Shown in pieces: positions 19,630-27,961 of a stretch of DNA of 64,000 nt. Origin of the DNA: CAISIP01 sp031396205 (lineage in GTDB: Bacteria; Pseudomonadota; Gammaproteobacteria; Burkholderiales; Burkholderiaceae_C); contig JANNKH010000006.1 in the NCBI GenBank assembly GCA_031396205.1, positions 62,001-126,000 on the forward strand, given 5' to 3'. Positions within the stretch are counted from its first letter, which is position 1. Each line of letters begins with the position of its first letter. The notes beneath the pieces are model-generated. The model ran no database searches and was not told the DNA's origin. It saw only the letters and a program-made list of their open reading frames with translations. Made by a program: the position numbers and the translations under genes.

Positions 19630-20063
19630 CTGCGACCGGAAGAGGAGACAAAGCGCAAGCCCTGTCCCTGCTGCAGCACGTCGTAACACACCCAGGTCGC
19701 GCCCGGTGGCCAGCGCGAGCAATACCGGTCATCGCGCGCTTCCCACAGGCCCTGGGTCTGGGCACCCTGAGCGGTGTAGAACGTCGCGCCGCCGGCCAGG
19801 AACAGCTGCTCGGTACGCCGGCCATTGTCCGAGCCAACGACCAGGCGCCCGGTCAACGTCTTGATGATCTCGTTGCCGTTCAGTTTGCGTTCCGGCTCCT
19901 GGCCAATGGCCGGCACGGAACCGACGATCCATCCAAACACGAGCAATGCCATGGCAGCCCCATCGCGCCAGCGCAACGACCGGGCTTGTGGCCGACCGTT
20001 TGCCCGTGCAGGTAGCACACCATCAAGCCACCCGGTTGCGCCAGCGGCCTGCTGCACCGTCAT
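19605..20063 (-). CDS. DUF995-like secreted or membrane-anchored protein
   Basis: The ATG at 20063 overlaps the paaK stop by four bases (ATGA), giving 152 residues; ATG 19952 would give 115 residues with an N-terminal signal sequence (MALLVFGWIVGSVPAIGQ). In either version a hydrophobic segment precedes a mature domain with NGNEIIKTLTGRLVV, GLWEARDDRYCSRW and TWVCYDV. The two cysteines and G-x-W pattern recall DUF995-type periplasmic proteins; this match is by eye. The tight overlap suggests co-expression with the phenylacetate genes, but no role in that pathway is known. Confidence 0.6.
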   Translation of the reverse strand: MTVQQAAGATGWLDGVLPARANGRPQARSLRWRDGAAMALLVFGWIVGSVPAIGQEPERKLNGNEIIKTLTGRLVVGSDNGRRTEQLFLAGGATFYTAQGAQTQGLWEARDDRYCSRWPPGATWVCYDVLQQGQGLRFVSSSGRSYPVIVRP

Positions 20064-21379
20064 GCCTTCGGACGCTTGTCGATCACACGCCGCGCTTTAC
20101 CGGTCTGGGTGCGCTCGACCGAGTTTGGCGGCAGGACGCTGACACGGGTGCTGATGCCCACCAGGCTCTTGATGCGGTGCTGCAGCCGTCCGGCGATGTC
20201 GCGCAGCCCCTCGCCGGTCTGGTCCGCATGGGCGCGCTGCAATTCGACCAGCACCTCGACCTGGTCCAGCGGTCCTTCGCGGGTCACGACGATCTGGTAC
20301 AGCGACGACAGCTTGCCGTGCTGCAGCACCTGCTCCTCGATCTGGGTCGGAAATACGTTGACGCCGCGAATGATCAGCATGTCGTCGGAGCGGCCCACGA
20401 TCTTGCCCATGCGCCGGAACGCGCGCGAGGTCGGCGCCAGCAGCCGCGTCAGGTCGCGGGTACGGTAGCGAATGATCGGAAACGCTTCCTTGGTCAGCGA
20501 GGTGAACACCAGTTCGCCTTCCTGGCCGTCGGGCAGGGGCTCACCGGTCTGCGGATCGATCACCTCCGGATAGAAATGGTCCTCCCATACCACCGGGCCG
20601 TCCTTGGACTCCACACATTCGCTGGCGACGCCCGGCCCCATGACTTCGGACAAGCCATAGATGTCCACCGCGTCCATGCCGGACTGGGCCTCGATCTCGC
20701 CGCGCATGGCTTCGGTCCAGGGCTCGGCGCCGAAGATGCCGATTTCCAGCGAGGAGTCACGCGGATCCTGCCCCTGACGGACGAACTCCTCCATGATCAC
20801 CTGCATATAGGAGGGCGTCACCATGATGATGCGCGGCTTGAAGTCCAGTATCAGCTGCACCTGCTTTTCGGTCTGGCCGCCAGACACGGGTATGACCGTG
20901 CATCCCAAGCGCTCGGCGCCGTAGTGCGCGCCCAGTCCGCCGGTAAACAGCCCGTAGCCGTAGGCCACATGCAGCAAGTCACCCGACCTGCCACCTGCGG
21001 CGCGAATCGAGCGCGCGACCAGATCGGCCCAGTTGTCAATGTCCGTGCGGGTATAGCCGACCACGGTCGGTTTGCCAGTGGTGCCCGACGAGGCATGGAT
21101 GCGCGCCACTTGTTCGCGCGGCACCGCGAACATGCCGAACGGGTAATTGGCGCGCAGGTCCTGCTTGGTCGTGAAAGGAAACTTCGCCAGATCGCTGAGT
21201 GTCTTGAGGTCGCCCGGGTTCACGCCGGCCGCGTCGAAGGCCTGGCGGTAATGCGGCACGTTGCGGTAGACATGCTCCAATGTGGCCTTGAGTCGCTGCA
21301 ACTGCAACGCGGTGATCTCGTCGCGGCTGGCGCGCTCGATCGGGTCGAGCAGATCGGTGGGTGTCGTGTGTTTCGGCAT
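20060..21379 (-). CDS. paaK: Phenylacetate-CoA ligase
   Basis: PaaK activates phenylacetate with ATP and CoA, the first step of aerobic phenylacetate breakdown. The 439-residue adenylate-forming enzyme has the P-loop-like IHASSGTTGKPTVVGYT segment, the YGLSEVMGPG core motif and the C-terminal GRSDDMLIIRGVNVFPTQIE segment typical of PaaK. ATG 21379 has AGGAG seven bases upstream; the 16 extra codons to 21427 lack one. It is the last recognised paa gene of the leftward cluster (paaABCDE then paaK), 71 bases after paaE. Confidence 0.96.
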   Translation of the reverse strand: MPKHTTPTDLLDPIERASRDEITALQLQRLKATLEHVYRNVPHYRQAFDAAGVNPGDLKTLSDLAKFPFTTKQDLRANYPFGMFAVPREQVARIHASSGTTGKPTVVGYTRTDIDNWADLVARSIRAAGGRSGDLLHVAYGYGLFTGGLGAHYGAERLGCTVIPVSGGQTEKQVQLILDFKPRIIMVTPSYMQVIMEEFVRQGQDPRDSSLEIGIFGAEPWTEAMRGEIEAQSGMDAVDIYGLSEVMGPGVASECVESKDGPVVWEDHFYPEVIDPQTGEPLPDGQEGELVFTSLTKEAFPIIRYRTRDLTRLLAPTSRAFRRMGKIVGRSDDMLIIRGVNVFPTQIEEQVLQHGKLSSLYQIVVTREGPLDQVEVLVELQRAHADQTGEGLRDIAGRLQHRIKSLVGISTRVSVLPPNSVERTQTGKARRVIDKRPKA

Positions 21380-21450
21380 CGCGTGTCTCCTGAGGTCATG
21401 CAGCCCGGCAGTGCCAGGACGACGCAACGCTCATTGTGGCAAAACCAGGC

Positions 21451-22542
21451 TCAGGAATGCGCATGGTCGCGGTCGAAGTCGATCACCAACGTGTCCGTCA
21501 CCGGATAACTTTGACAACACAGAACGAACCCGCGCGCAACCTCGTAGTCTTCCAACGCGAAGTTGTTGTCCATGTCCACCTCACCCTCGACCACCAGCGC
21601 ACGGCAGGTGGAACATACCCCACCCTTGCATGAAAACGGCATCTCGAGTCCGGCCCTGATGCCGGCATCGACCAGGTTGTCCTTGTTCTTGTCCATCACG
21701 AAGCCGCGCCGGGTACCGTCGACCACCACCTGCACGGTACATTGGGAATTGCCATGCAACGGCGTACGCGGCGGACGAACCCGTCCATCGTCCAGCACCG
21801 TGCCGAACAGCTCGGTCTTGATGCGTGACGCTGGAATGCCCTTGTCCTGCAACGCGCGGGAGGTAGCCTGCATCATGTCCTGCGGCCCGCAGATGAATGC
21901 GGTGTCGATGCGCGCCGGATCGATCCAGTGGGTCAGCAACTGGAGACACTTGTCATAGTCGATGCGACCATTGAAAAGATCGATGTCCTGTGACTCGCGG
22001 CTCATGATCCAGACCAGGTTGAAACGGCCCAGGTAGCTGTCCTTGAGGTCCTCCAGCTCTTCCTTGAACATGACGGAGCCCGAGGATCGGTTGCCATAGA
22101 CCAGTGTCACCCGGGTATGCGGTTCGGCCAGCAGGGTGGACTTGACGATCGACAGCACCGGCGTGATGCCGCTGCCCGACGCAAAAGCGACGACATGGCG
22201 CTGCGCCTCGGGTTGCAGGGGCACATGGAAGTTGCCTTGTGGTGGCATCACGTCAATGCACACGCCGGGCTTGAGATGCTCGGCGGCCCAATTCGAGAAC
22301 GCGCCGCCGTTGACCCGCTTGATGGCGACGCGCAGGCACTTGTCCTGCACCGCAGAGCAGATCGAATACGACCGGCGCACCTCTTGTCCATCGAGCATCG
22401 TGCGCAAAGTCAGGTACTGGCCCTGCACATAACCAAAATCGGCGGCCAGCTCTGGCGGCAGATCGAAAGTGACGGCGATCGCATCACGGGTGGCGCTCTG
22501 GACCTGCCGGATCTGCAGTGAATGGAATCGGGCGATGGCCAT
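21451..22542 (-). CDS. paaE: Phenylacetyl-CoA 1,2-epoxidase, reductase subunit PaaE
   Basis: PaaE passes electrons from NADPH through FAD and a [2Fe-2S] centre to the PaaA oxygenase. The 363-residue protein has a ferredoxin-reductase FAD domain (RRSYSICSA, about 56-64), an NAD-binding domain (AFASGSGITPVLSI, ICGPQDMM) and a C-terminal plant-type ferredoxin with CKGGVCSTC and a distal CC. It follows paaD by 12 bases. The domain order matches E. coli PaaE. Confidence 0.96.
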   Translation of the reverse strand: MAIARFHSLQIRQVQSATRDAIAVTFDLPPELAADFGYVQGQYLTLRTMLDGQEVRRSYSICSAVQDKCLRVAIKRVNGGAFSNWAAEHLKPGVCIDVMPPQGNFHVPLQPEAQRHVVAFASGSGITPVLSIVKSTLLAEPHTRVTLVYGNRSSGSVMFKEELEDLKDSYLGRFNLVWIMSRESQDIDLFNGRIDYDKCLQLLTHWIDPARIDTAFICGPQDMMQATSRALQDKGIPASRIKTELFGTVLDDGRVRPPRTPLHGNSQCTVQVVVDGTRRGFVMDKNKDNLVDAGIRAGLEMPFSCKGGVCSTCRALVVEGEVDMDNNFALEDYEVARGFVLCCQSYPVTDTLVIDFDRDHAHS

Positions 22543-22554
22543 GGGCTGTCTGTC

Positions 22555-23133
22555 TCAGTGGGGTTTGAAATAATCGAAGGGCTCCAGGCAACTATTGCAC
22601 TGGTATAGGGCCTTGCAGGCCGTGGAGCCGAACTGGGAAAGCAGGCGCGTGCGCGTCGAGCCGCACAGGGGACACGGGACGACCGCGCGCGTGTGCTGGC
22701 CCAGCAGCGCCGCGATGTCGACGATCTGGCTGCCGTGCACATCGGCTGCGCGCTCCACCGGCGGCGCGATGCCGTAGGCACGCAGGGCATCGCGCGCAGG
22801 CGCGCTCATCCAATCGGTGGTCCAGGCCGGTGACAGGCGCGTCACTACGTCGACCGACCCAATGCCATGGGCCCCCAGCGCATCGCGGATTCCCTTGGCG
22901 ATGACCTCGGTGGCGGGACAACCGGAGTAGGTCGGCGTAACGACGACCTGCAATCGCGCGTCGCCATCCTGCCCGTCGATCCAGGCCACCTCGCGCACGA
23001 TACCCAGGCCCACCACGGACACTACCGGCACCTCCGGATCCATGACCTCGTCCAGCCAGCCCAGGACTTGATCGGTGGCGGCACGGGCAAGAAGCACCGC
23101 TGTCGTCGACGCAGGCGCGCTGTCGCTTACCAC
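22555..23133 (-). CDS. paaD: Phenylacetyl-CoA epoxidase assembly protein PaaD
   Basis: PaaD belongs to the MIP18/DUF59 family thought to help build the metal or Fe-S centres of the epoxidase. The 192-residue version has the LDEVMDPEVPVVSVVGLGI core, PTYSGCPATE with the conserved Cys, and a C-terminal zinc-ribbon-like region CPLCG...CNSC. I place the start at GTG 23133, which overlaps the last codons of paaC; the longer frame to 23388 is antisense-like and Arg-rich. Ribosome-binding support for this GTG is weak, so coupling with paaC is likely. Confidence 0.88.
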   Translation of the reverse strand: MVSDSAPASTTAVLLARAATDQVLGWLDEVMDPEVPVVSVVGLGIVREVAWIDGQDGDARLQVVVTPTYSGCPATEVIAKGIRDALGAHGIGSVDVVTRLSPAWTTDWMSAPARDALRAYGIAPPVERAADVHGSQIVDIAALLGQHTRAVVPCPLCGSTRTRLLSQFGSTACKALYQCNSCLEPFDYFKPH

Positions 23134-23876
23134 CGCGCGCCCGGATAGGCTCGTTGCACGAACTGCAGCTCGGTCAGCAGATGCCCCAGGTGCTCCGAAT
23201 GCAGCCCCTGCCGGCCGCCGCGCTGGTGGCCGACATAAGCGGGCATCTTCAGCGTGGCGCGCGCCAGCACCGCCTCGACGCTGGCGCGCCAGGGCTCGGC
23301 GAGACTGGGCGCGGCCGGTGCCAGGCCCTGTTGCACGCACGCCAGGTCCACCACATCGGACTCGAACCACTCTTGGGTATAGGGCCACAATTGTTCCAGC
23401 GAAGCCTGCATACGCGCGTGGCTCTGCCCCGTGCCATCACCCAAGGCCACCACCAGATTGGCGCTGCGCTGCAGGTGGTACCGCACTTCCTTGGCCGCTT
23501 TTTGCGCAATCTCCGCCATCCGCGGGTCGCTGGACAGTGCAAGGCCTGCCAGCAGATGCTGGTGCCAGGCGTCGAACAGGAACTGGCGCATGACCGTGTC
23601 GCCATAGTGTCCATTGGGCTGCTCTACCAGCAACAGGTTGCAAAACGCAGCGCCATCGCGCAGATAGGCCAGCGCATCTTCGTCGCGGCCCTTGCCCTCC
23701 GCCTCGCCCGCATAGGTCAGCCACAGCCGGGCCTGGCCCAGCAGGTCGAGCGCCACATTGGTCAACGCGAGGTCTTCCTCCAGTGCCGGGCCGTGCCCAC
23801 ACCAGAGGCCGAGTTGCTGCGACAGCACCAGGCAGTTGTCACCCAGGCGCAGCAGGTAGTTGAACTTTGCATCCAC
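23127..23876 (-). CDS. paaC: Phenylacetyl-CoA 1,2-epoxidase structural subunit PaaC
   Basis: PaaC is the non-catalytic ferritin-like partner of PaaA in the epoxidase. The 249-residue length agrees with E. coli PaaC (248). Family segments include YLLRLGDNCLVLSQQLGLWCG near the N-terminus and ALTNVALDLLGQARLWLTYA. I set the start at GTG 23876 because AGGGG lies six bases upstream and the next upstream starts fall inside paaB. It overlaps paaD by seven bases. Confidence 0.95.
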   Translation of the reverse strand: MDAKFNYLLRLGDNCLVLSQQLGLWCGHGPALEEDLALTNVALDLLGQARLWLTYAGEAEGKGRDEDALAYLRDGAAFCNLLLVEQPNGHYGDTVMRQFLFDAWHQHLLAGLALSSDPRMAEIAQKAAKEVRYHLQRSANLVVALGDGTGQSHARMQASLEQLWPYTQEWFESDVVDLACVQQGLAPAAPSLAEPWRASVEAVLARATLKMPAYVGHQRGGRQGLHSEHLGHLLTELQFVQRAYPGARW

Positions 23877-23887
23877 TGCATGCCCCT

Positions 23888-24190
23888 TCAGATGTTCTTC
23901 ACGCCGTCGGGCATGGGGAAAAACGTCGGGTGTCGGTAGACCTTGCTCTGCGCTGGATCGAACAATGCCTCCTTGTTGCCAGGACTGCTGGCCACCACGT
24001 CGGCTGCGCGCACCGCCCAGATGCTGACGCCTTCGTTGCGCCGGGTATAGACGTCGCGCGCGTGCTGGATCGCGCTTGCGCCATCCACCGCATGCAGGCT
24101 GCCCACATGTTTGTGCGCCAACCCATGCTGGCTTCGGATGAAGACCTCCCACATAGGCCAATCGTGTTGGCTTGTGCTGCTGTTTGTCAT
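23888..24190 (-). CDS. paaB: Phenylacetyl-CoA 1,2-epoxidase subunit PaaB
   Basis: PaaB is a small subunit that bridges the epoxidase complex. The 100-residue product includes the family segments WEVFIRSQHGLAHKHVGSLHA and YTRRNEGVSIWAV and is the usual length. Its ATG begins one base after the paaA stop, with AAGGTGG inside the end of paaA serving as ribosome-binding site, so paaA and paaB are tightly coupled. Confidence 0.95.
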   Translation of the reverse strand: MTNSSTSQHDWPMWEVFIRSQHGLAHKHVGSLHAVDGASAIQHARDVYTRRNEGVSIWAVRAADVVASSPGNKEALFDPAQSKVYRHPTFFPMPDGVKNI

Positions 24191-24191
24191 G

Positions 24192-25187
24192 TCATGCCAC
24201 CTTGCGTTCGTTAGGTTGCGCCTGCTTGTCCGCGTGGGCGCTCAGCGCCTCGCGAAACCAGGCGCCTTCATCCCAGGCCTTGTTGCGCGCCGCCAGGCGT
24301 TCGCGGTTGCACGGCCCGAAGCCCTTGACGACCCTGAAGAAGTCGTCCCAGTCGATCTGTCCATAGTCGTAGTGGCCGCGTTCGGCATTCCACTTCAGAT
24401 CCGGGTCGGGCAACTGCAGGCCCAGGAATTCAATCTGCGGCACTGTCTGGTCGATGAATTTCTGGCGCAACTCGTCGTTGCTGAGCAGTTTGATCTTCCA
24501 GGCCATGGACTGCGCGCTGTTGACCGACTGCGCATCGGCCGGCCCGTGCATCGCGATGGACGGCCACCACCAGCGATTGAGTGCGTCCTGTGCCATCTGC
24601 TTTTGCGCCGGGTTTCCCTTGCACAGAGTCTCCATGATGTCGAAACCCTGGCGCTGGTGGAACGACTCCTCCTTGCAGACCCGCACCATCGCACGCGCGT
24701 AGGGCCCGTACGAGCAGCGGCAGATCGGAATCTGGTTGACGATGGCCGATCCATCCACCAGCCAACCGATGGCGCCGATGTCGGCCCAGGTCAAGCTAGG
24801 GTAGTTGAAGATACTGGAATATTTGGCCTTGCCCGAGAGCAGGTCGCGGTAGGTGTCATCACGCGCGACGCCCAGGGTCTCGACCGCGCTGTACAGGTAC
24901 AAGGCATGGCCAGCCTCGTCCTGCACCTTGGCCATCAAGATGGCCTTGCGCTTGAGCGAGGGCGCGCGGCCGATCCAGTTGCCCTCGGGCAGCATGCCGA
25001 CATATTCCGAGTGGGCATGCTGGGACATCTGGCGCACCAGCGTGTTGCGGTAGGCCTGCGGCATCCAGTCCTTGGGTTCGACCTTGATGCCAGCATCGAC
25101 ACGCTGCTGGAAGTCGCGCTCCTGCGGCTCCATTTCCTCCAGCGTCCTGACCACCTTGGCACCCGTTTCCACGAGTTGTGCGTACAT
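24192..25187 (-). CDS. paaA: Phenylacetyl-CoA 1,2-epoxidase catalytic subunit PaaA
   Basis: PaaA is the di-iron oxygenase that epoxidises phenylacetyl-CoA. The 331-residue ferritin-like protein carries the carboxylate and histidine ligand segments DEAGHALYLYSA and CKEESFHQRQG. ATG 25187 has GGAGG five bases upstream; eight further in-frame codons lack a site. It is the first gene of the leftward operon paaABCDE(K). Its promoter (25245-25273) overlaps an inverted repeat, probably bound by the divergently encoded PaaX. Confidence 0.96.
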   Translation of the reverse strand: MYAQLVETGAKVVRTLEEMEPQERDFQQRVDAGIKVEPKDWMPQAYRNTLVRQMSQHAHSEYVGMLPEGNWIGRAPSLKRKAILMAKVQDEAGHALYLYSAVETLGVARDDTYRDLLSGKAKYSSIFNYPSLTWADIGAIGWLVDGSAIVNQIPICRCSYGPYARAMVRVCKEESFHQRQGFDIMETLCKGNPAQKQMAQDALNRWWWPSIAMHGPADAQSVNSAQSMAWKIKLLSNDELRQKFIDQTVPQIEFLGLQLPDPDLKWNAERGHYDYGQIDWDDFFRVVKGFGPCNRERLAARNKAWDEGAWFREALSAHADKQAQPNERKVA

Positions 25188-25244
25188 GATTGCCTCCGTT
25201 GGACCGCGCATTGACCAGTGTCAATATGCAGGGTCTGAGCGCGC

Positions 25245-25292
25245 ATCTTAGTGATACACAAGGACTCGTACAATCAGATTTCCTGTATCACT
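25245..25292. promoter_or_regulatory. paaA promoter and probable PaaX operator
   Basis: A perfect nine-base inverted repeat, AGTGATACA (25250-25258) and TGTATCACT (25284-25292), lies between paaA and paaX with 34 bases between arm centres. On the minus strand TTGTAC (25273-25268) and TAAGAT (25250-25245) form a sigma70-like -35/-10 pair with 17-base spacing, so one arm sits in the paaA promoter spacer. On the plus strand TACAAT (25269-25274) could be a -10 for paaX. Autoregulation and phenylacetyl-CoA-relieved repression by PaaX are inferred from position and from the E. coli system. Confidence 0.6.
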
Positions 25293-25304
25293 TTGACGCT
25301 CGCC

Positions 25305-26243
25305 GTGGCCAGCCCCAAACCGGTTCTTCAGGCAAGGCCAGCGCTGGTCAAGGCGCGCCGCGGTCTGGACCTGCGCGCCAATTCGCTGCTGATCACGGTA
25401 TTCGGCGATGCCTTCGCGCCGCGCGGCCAGCCGATCTGGCTTGGCAGCCTGATCACGCTGCTGGGGCAATTCGACGTATCCCCGCGTCTGGTGCGCACCA
25501 GTGCCTTTCGGCTGTGTACGGGCGGCTGGTTCACGGCCACCCGGGTTGGTCGGCGCAGCTACTATGGACTCTCCGATGTGGGCTTGCTGCGGGTGCAACA
25601 TGCCGACCAGCGCATCTATGATTTCAACCTTGCCCAATGGGATGGATGCTGGACGCTGGTGCTGCTGGACCCGGGCATGCGCGCCAGCCAGCGCCAGCAT
25701 CTGCAACGTGAACTGCTGTGGGAGAGTTTTGGCCGCCTGTCACCCCATGTATTCGCGCACCCGCACATGCATGAACGCGCACTGGCCGAGATCATCGCCG
25801 CATCCGGCGGGGCGGGCCAGGTCGCCGTGTTGCGTGCCGAAAACCTGCCCAACCTGCCGGTTGGGCCGCTGCAATCCATCATGCACACCGTGTTCGATCT
25901 CACCAGGGTCGCGCAGGCCTGGACGCAGTTCATCGAGCGGTTCTCCCCGTTGTTGCGGGAACTGGCCCAATGGGACCCGGCCCAGGCGTTCATCGCGCGT
26001 ACGCTGCTGATCCATGAATACCGCCGGGTGGTGTTGCGCGACCCCAATCTACCCAAGGCCTTTTTGCCGGCCGATTGGCCCGGTGTTCGCGCGCGGCAAT
26101 TGTGCGAGGTCGTGTACGGCGCATTGCTCAAGCCGAGCGAACGGTATCTGCATGCCCTCGTCGAAACCGACACCGGGCCGCTGGCACGCATGCCGCGCAC
26201 CATGCTGCGCCGCGACACCCAGCGCCAGCGGCGGGTGCAATAA
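25305..26243 (+). CDS. paaX: Phenylacetic acid degradation repressor PaaX
   Basis: PaaX is a GntR-like winged-helix repressor released by phenylacetyl-CoA. The 312-residue protein has the N-terminal HTH (SLLITVFGDAFAPRGQPIWL, then FDVSPRLVRTSAFRL) and the GRRSYYGLSDVGL wing seen in the family, followed by a long ligand-binding part. I chose GTG 25305; upstream codons overlap the operator and no strong ribosome-binding site is present, so the start is uncertain by a few codons. It is divergent from paaABCDE and convergent with the ArsR gene 15 bases away. Confidence 0.92.
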   Translation: MASPKPVLQARPALVKARRGLDLRANSLLITVFGDAFAPRGQPIWLGSLITLLGQFDVSPRLVRTSAFRLCTGGWFTATRVGRRSYYGLSDVGLLRVQHADQRIYDFNLAQWDGCWTLVLLDPGMRASQRQHLQRELLWESFGRLSPHVFAHPHMHERALAEIIAASGGAGQVAVLRAENLPNLPVGPLQSIMHTVFDLTRVAQAWTQFIERFSPLLRELAQWDPAQAFIARTLLIHEYRRVVLRDPNLPKAFLPADWPGVRARQLCEVVYGALLKPSERYLHALVETDTGPLARMPRTMLRRDTQRQRRVQ

Positions 26244-26258
26244 GGCAATGAACGGGCC

Positions 26259-26615
26259 TTACCGGTGCATCGCCGGCATCAGCCGGTCAGAGGGACGCAT
26301 GGGCGTATCGCCGTCGAGTTCAATAGCCACCTGGGTACACACGGCGCGACACAGCGTGGCCACCCGCTCACTCTGCAGCCGGTAGTACATCTGGGTGCCT
26401 TCGCGGCGTTTGGCCAGTACGCCGCAACGGTACAAGGTGCTCAGATGCTGGGACATATTGGGCTGCGTGGTGTCGATCTCTGCCAGCAATTCAGAGACGC
26501 TTTTTTCGTTCTGACACACCGCACTGATGATCTTCAGCCGGATCGGCGTCGACAGGACCGAAAAAAGCTCTGCGACCGATTCGAAAACCCGATCCTCGTT
26601 GCGCGTATCGTCCAT
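26259..26615 (-). CDS. ArsR-family regulator, probable sulfane-sulfur sensor (SoxR/BigR type)
   Basis: The 118-residue winged-helix protein has the ArsR core LFSVLSTPIRLKIISAV, recognition helix TTQPNMSQHLSTLYR and wing KRREGTQMYYRL. Cys34 (AVCQNE) and Cys93 (RAVCTQ) sit where the redox pair of BigR/YgaV/SoxR regulators lies; those proteins form a disulfide or polysulfide bridge and release DNA when sulfane sulfur is present. Cys64 and Cys89 are additional. GGGAG precedes ATG 26615. It is divergent from the YeeE-type transporter and borders the sox island, so it probably controls both; that is inference. Confidence 0.85.
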   Translation of the reverse strand: MDDTRNEDRVFESVAELFSVLSTPIRLKIISAVCQNEKSVSELLAEIDTTQPNMSQHLSTLYRCGVLAKRREGTQMYYRLQSERVATLCRAVCTQVAIELDGDTPMRPSDRLMPAMHR

Positions 26616-26630
26616 ACCGCTCCCTTGCAA

Positions 26631-26658
26631 AATTTTGGTCGATCTTAATTGTATTCGG
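26631..26658. promoter_or_regulatory. AT-rich putative operator between arsR and the sulfur transporter
   Basis: AATTTTGG (26631-26638) and TTAATT (26645-26650) followed by GTATTCGG stand out in a GC-rich background immediately upstream of the ArsR gene. The same two blocks, AATTTTGG directly followed by TTAATT, occur on the minus strand at 36733-36720, just upstream of soxY. A shared binding site for the ArsR regulator is a reasonable inference; binding has not been shown. Confidence 0.4.
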
Positions 26659-26825
26659 AACAAGCGATATTGACTTCGTTTGCGCGGCCCACGAGACCAG
26701 GATGCCGCAGCAGATGGGCACGCGATCGCCGATCTGGCCCGTTCCCGGCGCGATCTGGTGCCGCCTGGCCTGCCGGTTCCGCTGCCCCGCCCTGCCGGGC
26801 CGCCGCATCAGGAGACAATAGGGCG

Positions 26826-27941
26826 ATGCAAGAGCAAGCCCTGGCCCAACTGACTACCACGGTGCTGTGGAGTGCATTTGCCGCTGCTGCGGCTTTTGGC
26901 GCCATCGCGCAGCGCAGCCATTTCTGCACCATGGGCGCGATCGCCGATGTCGTCAACATGGGCGATTGGACGCGCGTGCGCATGTGGGTGCTGGCCATCG
27001 CCGTGGCGACGCTCGGCTTCAATGCCATGGTCGCAGCCGGATGGATCGCAGCGGGTAACAGCCTGTATGCCGGAACGCGGCTGATGTGGCTTTCCTTGCT
27101 GGTCGGCGGTCTGATGTTCGGCTTTGGCATGGTGCTGGCATCGGGCTGTGGCAGCAAGAATCTGGTGCGTGCCGGCGCTGGCAACCTCAAGGCCTGGGTC
27201 GTGCTGCTGGTGCTGGGCGTGTCCGCCTTCGCCACGCTCAAGGGCATCACCGCTGTCCTGCGCGTGGCCACGGTCGACCGCGTGGCGCTCGAGATCGCAC
27301 CCGCACAGGATTTGCCATCGCTGCTGGCGCCTGCCATCGGTTCCACGGTGCCGATGGCGGCATTGGGGTTGGGCCTGCTGCTGGCCTTGGTGCTCGTTGG
27401 CTGGGTCGTGCGAAAGCCAGAGGGACGCAGCAACCTCGTCTGGCTGGGCGGAGCCGGCATCGGCGCGTCGGTCGTGCTGATGTGGTGGATTTCCGGTCGC
27501 CTGGGATTTGTCGCAGAACACCCCCAGACCCTGGAGGCGAGTTTCCTGGCCACCAATTCGGGCGGAATGGAATCGCTGAGCATGGTCGCACCAGTTGCTT
27601 ACGCACTGGACTGGCTGCTTTTTTTCAGCGACAAGTCCAAGGTTCTGACCATCGGCATCGTCAGCATGGCCGGAGTGATCGCGGGCTCCGGTGCAATGGC
27701 CATCGTCGGCCGCGAGTTTCGCTGGGAGGGATTCGCCAACATCGAAGACACCGCCAACCACCTGGTCGGAGCCACCCTGATGGGCGTCGGTGGCGTCACC
27801 GCCATGGGCTGCACCATCGGGCAGGGACTGTCGGGCGTGTCAACCCTGTCGCTGGGCAGCGCGATCGCGCTGGCGGCCATCGTCTGCGGCGCGTTGGGGG
27901 CCTTGCGCTACCAGATCTGGCGCATGGACCGGCAGGCCTGA
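26826..27941 (+). CDS. YeeE/YedE-family sulfur-compound transporter
   Basis: This inner-membrane protein probably imports thiosulfate or another sulfur species. The 371-residue product has about nine transmembrane helices and both signature cysteine loops: ASGCGSKNLVRAGAG near residue 107 and MGCTIGQGLSG near residue 330. A third Cys lies in SHFCTMG near residue 36. AGGAGA lies ten bases before ATG 26826. It stands between the ArsR regulator and the sox genes, which supports a sulfur substrate. The long frame from 26649 is just open upstream sequence. Confidence 0.9.
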   Translation: MQEQALAQLTTTVLWSAFAAAAAFGAIAQRSHFCTMGAIADVVNMGDWTRVRMWVLAIAVATLGFNAMVAAGWIAAGNSLYAGTRLMWLSLLVGGLMFGFGMVLASGCGSKNLVRAGAGNLKAWVVLLVLGVSAFATLKGITAVLRVATVDRVALEIAPAQDLPSLLAPAIGSTVPMAALGLGLLLALVLVGWVVRKPEGRSNLVWLGGAGIGASVVLMWWISGRLGFVAEHPQTLEASFLATNSGGMESLSMVAPVAYALDWLLFFSDKSKVLTIGIVSMAGVIAGSGAMAIVGREFRWEGFANIEDTANHLVGATLMGVGGVTAMGCTIGQGLSGVSTLSLGSAIALAAIVCGALGALRYQIWRMDRQA

Positions 27942-27961
27942 GCGAGCGCAACCGGGGGGGG

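Noticed and set aside
19946..21508. 520-codon plus-strand open frame
   Set aside because: It is antisense to paaK, which has full motif support.
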